From: Nitrososphaeria archaeon
Lineage (GTDB): Archaea > Thermoproteota > Nitrososphaeria > Nitrososphaerales > Nitrososphaeraceae
Direction: 5' to 3'
NCBI GenBank assembly: GCA_021324715.1
Contig: JAJPIN010000039.1
Span: 1-10,116 of the forward strand
DNA: 10,116 nt
The notes beneath the pieces were generated by a model. That model saw only the letters and a list, made by a program, of their open reading frames with translations, did not search any database and was not told the origin of the DNA. Both the position numbers and the translations under genes were made by a program. Below, one piece after another: positions 1-5,371 of this stretch (position 1 is its first letter; every line of letters begins with the position of its first letter).

Positions 1-70
1 AAAGGTTGGTGGGCTTTGGGTAATGAATCGTAGATTGGTAAATCGGCCCACCAGCACTTGAATTCTGCAT
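1..70 (-). CDS. possible 5' end of a gene running off the left edge
   Basis: On the minus strand an ATG at 70 opens a frame that stays open to the window edge (23 codons, beginning MQNSSAGGPIYQSTIHYPKP). An in-frame TAG lies ten codons upstream, so the ATG is the likely start if the gene is real. A TATA-like stretch (taataattatatgc, 131-144) lies on the correct side, but it predicts a leader of about 40 nt, longer than for the other genes here. The fragment is too short to assign a family. It could also be a chance frame. Confidence 0.3.
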   Translation of the reverse strand, partial: MQNSSAGGPIYQSTIHYPKPTNL

Positions 71-71
71 A

Positions 72-127
72 CAACTGATGGGAGTATTGGAAGGCTACTG
101 TGTAGAAAACCAAGGAGCCATCAGTTG
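72..127. repeat. 10-bp inverted repeat, operator-like or hairpin
   Basis: caactgatgg at 72-81 and ccatcagttg at 118-127 are perfect inverted copies separated by 36 nt. One arm touches the ATG of the possible minus-strand gene at 70. The other sits between its TATA-like box (131-144) and the predicted transcription start near 112, so the pair suits a DNA operator better than an RNA leader hairpin. A second, 8-bp inverted repeat (tggtgggc 7-14, gcccacca 46-53) follows inside the putative coding part. Confidence 0.35.
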
Positions 128-325
128 CAATAATAATTATATGCTACCCAAAATAAATAACAAACTGAAAAGGCAAAAATTTCCACATCCAAAGGTACAT
201 TTAACAATATTTGTCATATATTGTCACTTGGAACCACTTGCTAACGATTACGAGAAAATGAGCACACACATATCTTAGGATAGAAAGATGTCCTTCTTTG
301 GGGCAGACTATGTTAATATTATTAC

Positions 326-472
326 TTAGGTAGGTGAATGCTTGATCTCTTCTGCACTTCTTTTCGGCGTTTCCTTCTTAGGAACAAGCCTCTTAGCCCT
401 TGCTACAAAGCAGATTACAGCAAGCGCAATAAAGACACCAGCCACGATGGCATACGATATTGGCGCATCCAT
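326..472 (-). CDS. small single-helix membrane protein (48 aa)
   Basis: An ATG at 472 opens a 48-residue protein. Residues 1-7 are a short polar start (MDAPISY), residues 8-24 form one hydrophobic helix (AIVAGVFIALAVICFVA), and the tail is basic and charged (RAKRLVPKKETPKRSAEEIK). By the positive-inside rule the C-terminus should face the cytoplasm. A TATA-like AT block covers about 476-488 just upstream, closer to the ATG than usual for this window. The frame looks coding because hydrophobic and charged parts are cleanly separated, and the longer plus-strand frame over the same DNA has no such pattern. I do not recognise a family. Small one-helix proteins of this type can be subunits of membrane complexes, but nothing here shows which. 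Confidence 0.5.
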   Translation of the reverse strand: MDAPISYAIVAGVFIALAVICFVARAKRLVPKKETPKRSAEEIKHSPT

Positions 473-531
473 GTGATAATATTATACACAATAATTGAGA
501 TAAATATTACAGATTTGGCAAAAAATGCCAG

Positions 532-699
532 TCAAATGATTCCTAACACTGATAGTATTAAACAAAAAAAAGAAAAAGAAAGTAGCTCTTTTATGGTAGT
601 ACTACCAATTGCCCCGTCATAACCGGCAGAAGATATCTGCAATAGTAAGTAAATATGCCAGAGATAGATATACTGGCAGGCAAATTTATCCTTGAAGTT
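532..699 (-). pseudogene. hydrophobic membrane-protein frame, probably a remnant
   Basis: The minus-strand frame from 699 to a TGA at 532-534 encodes 55 residues rich in membrane-type sequence (CQYIYLWHIYLLLQ, then SFSFFCLILSVLGII). It has no ATG; the only plausible start is a TTG at 642, which would give 36 residues. Directly after the TGA the same frame continues with another hydrophobic run (LAFFAKSVIFISIIVYNII), so the TGA may have interrupted a longer two-helix protein. A run of eight T on this strand at 564-571 is a candidate slippage site. The remaining DNA from 700 to 858 shows only a 31-codon open tail on the plus strand ending at 867, which I cannot assign. Confidence 0.25.
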
Positions 700-858
700 C
701 TATGAAAGAAGGACACAACGGTAATATTAATGATAAAAACTGCAATCGATTTAATTATATTGATACCATAAAAGGTACATGGTCAAGTTCCTAGATCTTT
801 TATCTTAAAGAATGAGGAAGAAATTTTAAGAAAATTACCTCAATTTTCTGAAGTAGAA

Positions 859-1182
859 TCATCTTAATGTTTGTATATCAAATGGTTCTTTTATAGAACG
901 TAACATATACAACATTTTTTTGATATAGTTTTTCTTTGAAGGGAGCTCCATCAGTTTCAATTGATAAAACTCTATCAAATGATTTATGAAGCAGTGTACC
1001 TCCTCATCAGTTTCTGATGGATAAGTAAGCATCTTGGCATACCAGTATTCTACTAATGCATCTTCACCATATTTTTGTTCCAATTCTAGAAGAAATGAAA
1101 AATTGGAGTGACATTTTCTACATAATCCCCCGTGTGCATCAGCATATGATTTTTCTGTCACATGACCACACTTTGCTTTCAT
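859..1182 (-). CDS. small Cys/His-rich protein of unknown function (107 aa)
   Basis: The N-terminus carries a compact metal-binding pattern: C5-G-H7, H17, then C21-R-K-C24-H25, consistent with one zinc site made from CxH and CxxCH. The rest (about residues 28-107) is predicted mostly helical and charged, with the aromatic patches EYWYAKM and EFYQLKL and a lysine-rich stretch (SKKNYIKKML). The start at ATG 1182 is supported by a TATA-like box on the minus strand at 1211-1220 (ATTTATATTT), which puts transcription start within a few bases of the ATG, the usual arrangement in this window. I do not recognise the family. A zinc-ribbon-like head with a helical body would suit a nucleic-acid or protein-binding adaptor, but that is inference. 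It is divergent from the gene at 1351, with 168 bp between. Confidence 0.7.
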   Translation of the reverse strand: MKAKCGHVTEKSYADAHGGLCRKCHSNFSFLLELEQKYGEDALVEYWYAKMLTYPSETDEEVHCFINHLIEFYQLKLMELPSKKNYIKKMLYMLRSIKEPFDIQTLR

Positions 1183-1210
1183 AATTATTACTATTAGGTG
1201 TAATCATAGT

Positions 1211-1220
1211 AAATATAAAT
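1211..1220 (-). promoter_or_regulatory. TATA box of the small Cys/His protein gene
   Basis: ATTTATATTT on the minus strand is centred about 33 nt before the ATG at 1182, so transcription would start roughly 6 nt upstream of the start codon. This is inferred from archaeal promoter spacing only. Confidence 0.5.
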
Positions 1221-1350
1221 CATAATTAAGCCTAAACTCAATATGCATCAAGGAACAAAATGCGGCTTGTTGTGCATAATCCGATAAAAGACTACTTGAA
1301 GAAACAAACCACTTATTAGTGATGAATTTGTATATAATACCATATAAGCC

Positions 1351-1662
1351 ATGTCATATAATATAGACGCGGGTAGCAAAGACTATTTGGAAGGCGCATC
1401 TAAGTATAAGCCTATTAAGGTTGAACTTCAAGTTTCAGGTGCAAAAGGGACCGATGAAGTGAATTACTGGGTAAACGAAATTACAAATCAATATGCAGAT
1501 TTTGTTATAACAAATGTTAAAGCCGATCCTAACCAAATATCCTTTGATATAGGTTCGCCCAGTATGGAGGATCTAACGGCTAAAGACATTGAGTTTAGAT
1601 TAAAAGAGTATCTAGACATGAATCTACCTCCTTTCGAAGTCAAGCAATTAAAGGTCCAATAG
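1351..1662 (+). CDS. conserved-looking hypothetical protein (103 aa)
   Basis: A soluble 103-residue protein with no signal peptide and no membrane segment. It alternates short beta-like stretches (IKVELQV, YADFVITNV, QISFDIG) with a helix (IEFRLKEYLDM) and ends FEVKQLKVQ, suggesting a small alpha/beta fold. Composition is balanced and acidic/basic residues alternate, as in a real gene. I do not recognise a family and assign no function. The ATG at 1351 is the only sensible start. A TATA-like ttatta at 1313-1318 gives a leader of about 10 nt, while the stronger-looking tatataat at 1331-1338 is too close to the ATG to be the TATA for this start. A weak inverted repeat (cctatca 1706-1712, tgatagg 1732-1738) lies downstream. 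Confidence 0.65.
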   Translation: MSYNIDAGSKDYLEGASKYKPIKVELQVSGAKGTDEVNYWVNEITNQYADFVITNVKADPNQISFDIGSPSMEDLTAKDIEFRLKEYLDMNLPPFEVKQLKVQ

Positions 1663-1751
1663 AGACTAACAGCCCTCAATATCTAGTAGTTGTACGATGA
1701 ACTTGCCTATCACACAGTTAAGTTTAGCTTATGATAGGGTTCCTAAATCGT

Positions 1752-1828
1752 AATTATAGCATTATTAGTTCCACCGAACCCGAATATTTTTGATACCATA
1801 ATTAGTAAATATGTTCAAGGTTTAAAAC
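1752..1828 (+). repeat. solo copy A of the dispersed intergenic repeat
   Basis: This stretch matches 4761-4835 along about 77 nt: both share TAGCATTAT, AGTTCCAC, GAACCCGAAT, TACCA, AATTAGTAA and GGTTTAAAA in the same order with small gaps. It includes the 15-base core CCACCGAACCCGAAT at 1771-1785. Unlike the copies at 4780 and 8238 it is not followed by a TATA box and an ABM gene. Downstream lies only the hydrolase remnant on the other strand. It is a diverged, apparently geneless copy. Confidence 0.75.
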
Positions 1829-1904
1829 AACTTATCTTATTTTATAGATTAGTAGACTTTAGTGTCTCCACAAACTGTTTGTCAAGGGAAGAAATCATAT
1901 CAAT

Positions 1905-2111
1905 TTACCTGGTATTTACAAAGAACTTCAGTAGCTGACCTATTACAAATTGCGGTTGCTCTTCTGGAATCCAGTGACCTGACAAAGGAACCCTAACGCC
2001 AGTAACATTTTGAGCAATCGCCTTTACCGCATTGGCTACAGGAAACCTTGTAATCTCAGATATGACGTCATTACCCATATGTGATATTTGTAGGGAAGAT
2101 TGGCCTGTATA
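1905..2111 (-). pseudogene. C-terminal remnant of an alpha/beta hydrolase
   Basis: The minus-strand frame is open from 2111 to a TAA at 1905-1907 (68 codons). The tail reads QNVTGVRVPLSGHWIPEEQP followed by a helix and FFVNTR. This is the characteristic C-terminus of alpha/beta hydrolases of the epoxide-hydrolase/haloalkane-dehalogenase type: the SGHW element holds the catalytic His and is followed by the usual EEQP and an amphipathic last helix. The nucleophile elbow, the acid residue and everything else N-terminal are missing, and an in-frame TGA at 2112-2114 closes the frame. An internal ATG at 2078 exists, but a 57-residue product would lack the active site, so I call it a fragment. It lies 65 bp past the stop codon of the methyltransferase gene on the same strand. 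Confidence 0.7.
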
Positions 2112-2176
2112 TCAATGGATTTTTGTTCATTTTAGAGGTGTTTATGATTGGATAAGCGTCTTTAAATACTCTATTT

Positions 2177-3340
2177 CTATCGCTTAGCCTCATAAACCAA
2201 GTTAATTGGGGTCTTTACAGCACGCCTAAAGTGTTTGAATCCAGCGTTTTTTATTATTTCTGCAATTTTGGCTTCTCCAGCTTGTGCCCCTAAAACTGGC
2301 CCATTGCTACCGCTGCTTGCCATTGATGATAATGTACATATCATACAGGATGCTGCGTAATACATGCGTCCTAGTGGATTGAGATTGTCCTCTAATTTGT
2401 CATTGGCAAATGGTTCTACTAGCATGACTGTTCCATCCTCCTTGAGAGCCTTTAGCGCATGTTTAGCAACTTTCAACGGATTAGCCATATCATGGAACGA
2501 ATCAAAGAATGCTATTAGATCGTACCTATCATTTTCAGAAGAAGGATAGTTAATAGCCGAGGCAAGTTCAAATCTTATTTGATCTTCCCTTAGACCTTCT
2601 GCCTTACCATTCTTTCTTGCTCTCTTTATAGAAGCCAAATGATTGTCAAATCCTATGAACTTAGAATTCGGATATGCTTTAGCCATTAAAATAGTTGAGA
2701 TTCCATGACCACATCCCACATCCGCAACTCTAGCTCCGCCTTGCTTTAACTTTTCTTCAACTCGTCCTCCATTAATTGAGGGTATCCATGATTGAACAAT
2801 ATTTGCCTTGTAATTAGCTCCAAAAAATCTTTCTGTGCCTTCAAAAAGATTTGCATCATGGTCACCCCATTTTAGGCCTCTGCCTGTTTTAAATGCCTTT
2901 AAGATTTTTTCCTCATCTCTAAAAAGACTTTTTAAAGTTTGATATGAACCTATAGCATAAACTGGACTATTATCATCTGCTAAAGCTAAAGCATGTTCTT
3001 TAGGAAGAGAATATTTTTTGGTGTTGCTATCATATAATATGTACCCGCTAGCTGCTTGATTTGCTAGCCATTCCCTTACGCACCTCTCTGCAACGCCAGT
3101 ATTTCTTGCAAGCTCCTCAACTGTAGTTGACGATCCTTTCTCATTTGCAATCGCTTTATAAAGTCCAAGACTATCTCCAATATTTACTAGAACGGCACTC
3201 ATAGCTGCACCTACATCGAACATTAACTTTCCTAGGAATTCTTGAAGTTTTGATTGATCGATTTCTTCATAATCTGTAGACGAATTGTGAGCCTTTGTAC
3301 CTTTAGTATCTGTTATTCTTTGTTGTTCCGTAGAACCCAA
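2177..3340 (-). CDS. SAM-dependent methyltransferase, Rv2258c-like with N-terminal winged helix
   Basis: A 387-residue class I methyltransferase. Residues about 28-125 form the dimerising winged-helix-like domain of the Rv2258c type (KLQEFLGKLMFDVGAAMSAV, then VEELARNTGVAERCVREWL). The Rossmann domain follows: motif I VADVGCGHG at 205-213, the acidic ribose-binding end of strand 2 at FDNH 231-234, FFDSFHDM at 278-285, and a LVEPF strand at 307-311. The family methylates small molecules, but the substrate cannot be read from the sequence. The start is a TTG at 3340: no in-frame ATG exists before M40, which is already inside the domain, and a stop lies a few codons upstream. Residues 1-27 are low-complexity and poorly family-like. 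The TATA box at 3367-3378 predicts transcription start about 7 nt before the TTG. Confidence 0.88.
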   Translation of the reverse strand: MGSTEQQRITDTKGTKAHNSSTDYEEIDQSKLQEFLGKLMFDVGAAMSAVLVNIGDSLGLYKAIANEKGSSTTVEELARNTGVAERCVREWLANQAASGYILYDSNTKKYSLPKEHALALADDNSPVYAIGSYQTLKSLFRDEEKILKAFKTGRGLKWGDHDANLFEGTERFFGANYKANIVQSWIPSINGGRVEEKLKQGGARVADVGCGHGISTILMAKAYPNSKFIGFDNHLASIKRARKNGKAEGLREDQIRFELASAINYPSSENDRYDLIAFFDSFHDMANPLKVAKHALKALKEDGTVMLVEPFANDKLEDNLNPLGRMYYAASCMICTLSSMASSGSNGPVLGAQAGEAKIAEIIKNAGFKHFRRAVKTPINLVYEAKR

Positions 3341-3366
3341 TATATCAATATTTGCCTAAACATCTC

Positions 3367-3378
3367 ATTTATATAAAG
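3367..3378. promoter_or_regulatory. palindromic TATA box shared by two divergent starts
   Basis: The core TTTATATAAA (3368-3377) is a perfect 10-bp palindrome. Its centre lies 32.5 nt from the TTG of the methyltransferase (3340, minus) and 32.5 nt from the ATG of the DUF1326 remnant (3405, plus). Both distances suit an archaeal TATA box with almost no leader. One box may therefore have served both genes, and the right-hand gene is now broken. Confidence 0.55.
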
Positions 3379-3404
3379 AATAGGGAACTGGTTTACCAAG
3401 TCAT

Positions 3405-3479
3405 ATGGTAGCAACATCTAATACGACTAAAAATAAAAGTAGTATTCCAAACTGGAAGATTTCTGGAGACTTTTTTATC
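3405..3479 (+). pseudogene. N-terminal remnant of a DUF1326 paralogue
   Basis: An ATG at 3405 starts MVATSNTTKNKSSIPNWKIS followed by GDFF, and the frame then loses similarity and stops at 3501-3503. It matches the start of the intact DUF1326 protein at 3830-4474: a Ser/Thr/Asn-rich head of exactly 16 residues, then WK-x-x-GD-(F/Y)-F. The cysteine-rich CNC...CPC segment that should follow is absent. The match ends near 3476-3480, where sequence of a different gene on the other strand takes over. Its ATG and TATA spacing give independent support for the start codon chosen for the intact paralogue. Confidence 0.6.
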
Positions 3480-3743
3480 CAGAGATGCTTGTTAGTAGTT
3501 TGAGTAACCAGTGTATTAAATATTATTTGCTCATAATCCTAGAGTGGTTTATCAATTCCACCATTCTGTGGTAAAGCAATAACGTGATTAAAGCAGCAAT
3601 TGCCATCAGTTCTAATATCTTCTTGTTTTATGTAGCTCAATATTCCAAATCTAAAATGGTTTATTCTGCAATTTTTCGAGCAGTATGGACTGCTCTTGTG
3701 TTATCTCAAAGCCGACTCTTTTCTTCACTTCTTTGAATGTCAC
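3470..3743 (-). pseudogene. N-terminal remnant of a terminase-like (phage/mobile-element) gene
   Basis: Reading the minus strand from a GTG at 3743 gives VTFKEVKKRVGFEITQEQSI, then LLEKLQNKPF, an in-frame TAG (probably an original Trp), then IWNIELHK. After a one-base frameshift it continues DIRTDGNCCFNHVIALPQNG, another in-frame TAG, then DYEQIIFNTLVTQTTNKHLW and IKK. Apart from those lesions it reads as one coherent protein. From memory it resembles the start of terminase-large-subunit-like ATPases carried by Nitrososphaerales genomes. That identification is not verified, and the Walker motifs would lie beyond the truncation. The gene is dead: two nonsense codons, one frameshift and loss of the whole C-terminal part. 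It meets the truncated DUF1326 fragment at about 3470-3480. Confidence 0.5.
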
Positions 3744-3829
3744 TTTTTACTATGTATATTTACATTGGCTGCATTAGAGACTTTCGATTTTGTCTGGAAA
3801 ATTGGAAATTGTTTTTTCTATTATTGTTA

Positions 3830-4474
3830 TTAGGGACTGTACCTAAATCTACAATGGAAGCTATTTTTGCCTGAATTAGTCCATTCCATTCCATGGTCAT
3901 TATAATTGTATTTGCTTGAGCGTGCAATAGTCATATCAGCACCCGGGACTACTGAAAATGGTACATTAACTACAACTGAATCTCTGCTTTTATCTCCTCC
4001 TGCAATTGCTTCTGTATCTAATTCTAATGCATCTTTTATTCTAAGCCACCTGCGTTTTCCATCGATACCAAATTCTATAGGAACAGATTTTACTCCAAGC
4101 ATTTCGCCAATAAAATTATGTGCCACAGCAAAAAATCCTCCTGCTTGTCCAGAATATATTTTCATGATTGGATCCTTTTGTTGTTGAGTTGCTCTTTCGT
4201 CTATATATAGGGCTGCTTTCCATTTTGGCCCTGTAGCCATGTTACCTGGAGTATTAAACAGAGCAACGACATTGAGATTGCTCAGATCTGTGTTTCCATA
4301 ATTTCCCTTCTGTATGTGCCATGCACAGGTGACAAGACAGTTACCCTCATCAGGATCCCCAAAGAAAACGCATGGACATACTATATCACAATTACATCCT
4401 TCAAAATAATCTCCTTCTAGTTTCCATGATGATTGAGATGAATTGCTGTTATCTGTAGTAGTAGCTGTGCTCAA
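3830..4474 (-). CDS. DUF1326 domain protein (214 aa)
   Basis: The DUF1326 signature is clear: SWKLEGDYFEGCNCDIVCPC near the start, with C27, C29, C33 and C35 followed by C46 and C50, and then the family's LSNLNVVALF, ALYIDERA and IKIYSGQAGG-type strand-helix pattern. The cysteine cluster suggests metal or redox chemistry, but the function of the family is unknown. The protein is cytosolic, with no signal peptide. I place the start at TTG 4474, not at the upstream TTG 4492. The TATA box at 4500-4508 predicts transcription start near 4478, downstream of 4492, and the start at 4474 gives a 16-residue head before the conserved Trp, exactly as in the broken paralogue at 3405. The longer form would have 220 residues. 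Confidence 0.85.
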   Translation of the reverse strand: MSTATTTDNSNSSQSSWKLEGDYFEGCNCDIVCPCVFFGDPDEGNCLVTCAWHIQKGNYGNTDLSNLNVVALFNTPGNMATGPKWKAALYIDERATQQQKDPIMKIYSGQAGGFFAVAHNFIGEMLGVKSVPIEFGIDGKRRWLRIKDALELDTEAIAGGDKSRDSVVVNVPFSVVPGADMTIARSSKYNYNDHGMEWTNSGKNSFHCRFRYSP

Positions 4475-4499
4475 GGTACATTTCAAAGCCAATCACATT

Positions 4500-4508
4500 G
4501 ATATAAAG
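4500..4508 (-). promoter_or_regulatory. TATA box of the DUF1326 gene
   Basis: CTTTATATC on the minus strand is centred about 30 nt before the TTG at 4474 and only about 12 nt before the TTG at 4492. It therefore favours the shorter protein. Confidence 0.5.
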
Positions 4509-4529
4509 TTTACAACATTCATTCCAGAT

Positions 4530-4712
4530 TGTATTCAGGTTTGGAAGGCCAGCTTTCTAGGCCAGATCCCGGACCGGCTCGTGTTCGCTGATGAGCTCAA
4601 AGGAAGTTTAATTGATCTCGAAGGGCACAACTTGGTTGCAGTGGAACTGGCCCATACCGACACCGCTCGTACAAACTGTTTAAATGTCCCCTCTATTGGC
4701 CTAGTGGTCACT
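4530..4712 (+). pseudogene. internal remnant of a metallo-beta-lactamase-fold hydrolase
   Basis: The frame reads QVWKASFLGQIPDRLVFADE, then LIDLEGHNLVAVELAHTDTA and RTNCLNVPSIGLVV. This is the central part of MBL-fold metallohydrolases, where the His of the (G/A)HTDT element is a metal ligand and the LHVPSIGLVVAGD strand supplies an Asp ligand. Similarity stops exactly before that GD, at about 4712, and the N-terminal HxHxDH motif is also absent, so the piece cannot be an active enzyme. GC content is visibly higher than in the flanking DNA (codons such as CCG, GAC, CGG, CTC, GTG), which suggests transfer from a GC-richer donor. It starts 38 bp beyond the nearest upstream gene start and ends about 50 bp before repeat copy B. 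Confidence 0.7.
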
Positions 4713-4760
4713 TTTATAATAATTTTTTAAATACGGTATTTAGACGGGTCACAAAATTAG

Positions 4761-4955
4761 AATTCTAGCATTATGAGTTCCACGGAACCCGAATTATTGT
4801 TACCAAAATTAGTAAGGCTAAAGATGGTTTAAAATTTAATCCAAATATTAATTACAAATATTGCCATTTCAGGGTTAAAATACAGAGCTTATATAGTTAC
4901 GTCCTTTTCTAATTAGACGATGTCTAAAATTCAGGTCAGTGCCAAGATGAAAATT
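4761..4955 (+). repeat. repeat copy B: dispersed element plus ABM promoter
   Basis: 4780-4955 is nearly identical to 8238-8414, and 4761-4835 is also similar to the solo copy at 1752-1828. Between the 15-base core (4780-4794, here CCACGGAACCCGAAT with one change) and the start codon I count 6 substitutions and one 1-base insertion in 140 nt against the copy at 8238. The similarity runs on through the first 12 codons of the gene and then drops. The block includes a direct repeat of caaatatt (4842-4849 and 4855-4862) and the TATA box. Confidence 0.9.
4888..4896 (+). promoter_or_regulatory. TATA box of the first ABM gene
   Basis: cttatatag is centred about 27 nt before ATG 4920, which predicts a leaderless transcript. 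The identical box precedes the paralogue at 8346-8354. Confidence 0.6.
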
Positions 4956-5288
4956 AACCCAGGTATGTTGGAGGAATTCAAGCAACAGGCAGCCAAATGT
5001 CTCTCCATAGCAAAGGACAAGGATCCAGGAACATTACAGTATGATTGGTTTATTAGTAGTGATAAGACTGAGTGTGAAATTCGTGAGACATACGAAAGTT
5101 CTGAAGCATTCCTAGCACACGTATCGAATCTTCGTGAGCCATTGCGGATACTTTTTGAAAAATTTGCTTCGGATCACTCGGTAGTAATTTACGGCAAGCC
5201 TTCTCCAGTGTTGTTAGAAAATGCAAAAGCTAGGAGAATTGAAGTAAAGGTATTTTCATTGTTACAAGGACTTAACCATATGGAATAA
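4920..5288 (+). CDS. ABM-type (putative quinol) monooxygenase, copy 1
   Basis: A 122-residue single ABM domain (antibiotic biosynthesis monooxygenase / YgiN-like dimeric ferredoxin fold). The family hallmarks are here in order: strand 1 with KMKINPGMLEEFKQ leading into helix 1, a DPGTLQYDWF strand, and ECEIRETYESSEAFLAH with the conserved E-x-Y/W-x-S-x-x-A-x-x-x-H pattern, then helix FEKFASDH and the last strand. Members use no metal or flavin and are usually dimers that oxidise quinol-like or aromatic substrates; the substrate here is unknown. It is about 72% identical to the protein at 8379-8735 (85 of 118 positions), with the block ECEIRETYESSEAFLAH unchanged. Convergent with arsM, with an 83-bp gap. 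The four extra C-terminal residues NHME are absent from copy 2. Confidence 0.88.
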   Translation: MSKIQVSAKMKINPGMLEEFKQQAAKCLSIAKDKDPGTLQYDWFISSDKTECEIRETYESSEAFLAHVSNLREPLRILFEKFASDHSVVIYGKPSPVLLENAKARRIEVKVFSLLQGLNHME

Positions 5289-5324
5289 TCGCGATATTCA
5301 TGGGTTGCTAAATAGTGTCAAATC

Positions 5325-5353
5325 TGTCCCGCATTCCACCGCATTCGGACCTA
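5325..5353 (+). repeat. diverged copy of the 15-base intergenic motif
   Basis: The sequence ctgtcccgcattccaccg... aligns with ctgtccgaatcccaccg... at 6670-6696, with the core position CCACCGCATTCGGAC at 5336-5350. It differs from the consensus core at four of its positions. It lies between the convergent ABM and arsM genes. Just after it there is a short tandem of ttaatag (5358-5371). Confidence 0.55.
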
Positions 5354-5371
5354 CGACTTAATAGTTAATAG

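Noticed and set aside
78..278. 66-residue plus-strand frame
   Set aside because: No protein-like pattern, no promoter, and it overlaps the inverted repeat region.
338..622. 94-residue plus-strand frame
   Set aside because: It lies opposite the 48-residue membrane protein and the hydrophobic frame, has a composition with no pattern, and no sensible promoter.
775..867. 31-codon plus-strand tail ending NEEEILRKLPQFSEVESS
   Set aside because: It looks somewhat protein-like but has no start and no recognisable family; it may be another remnant or chance.
1260..1319. 19-residue plus-strand frame (MRLVVHNPIKDYLKKQTTY)
   Set aside because: Too short to judge, with no suitably spaced TATA box; it lies in the divergent promoter region.
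1706..1738. Inverted repeat cctatca/tgatagg as a terminator for the gene at 1351
   Set aside because: Only 7 bp with a 19-nt loop and no T run after it; too weak to call.
3523..3606. 27-residue minus-strand frame that looks like a membrane helix (MAIAALITLLLYH...)
   Set aside because: The DNA is better explained by the terminase-like remnant in another frame (DIRTDGNCCFNHVIALPQNG), so the helix is probably a frame artefact.
4842..4862. Two caaatatt direct repeats as the start of a CRISPR-like or iteron array
   Set aside because: Only two copies, both within the ABM upstream block; there is no third unit and no spacer pattern.
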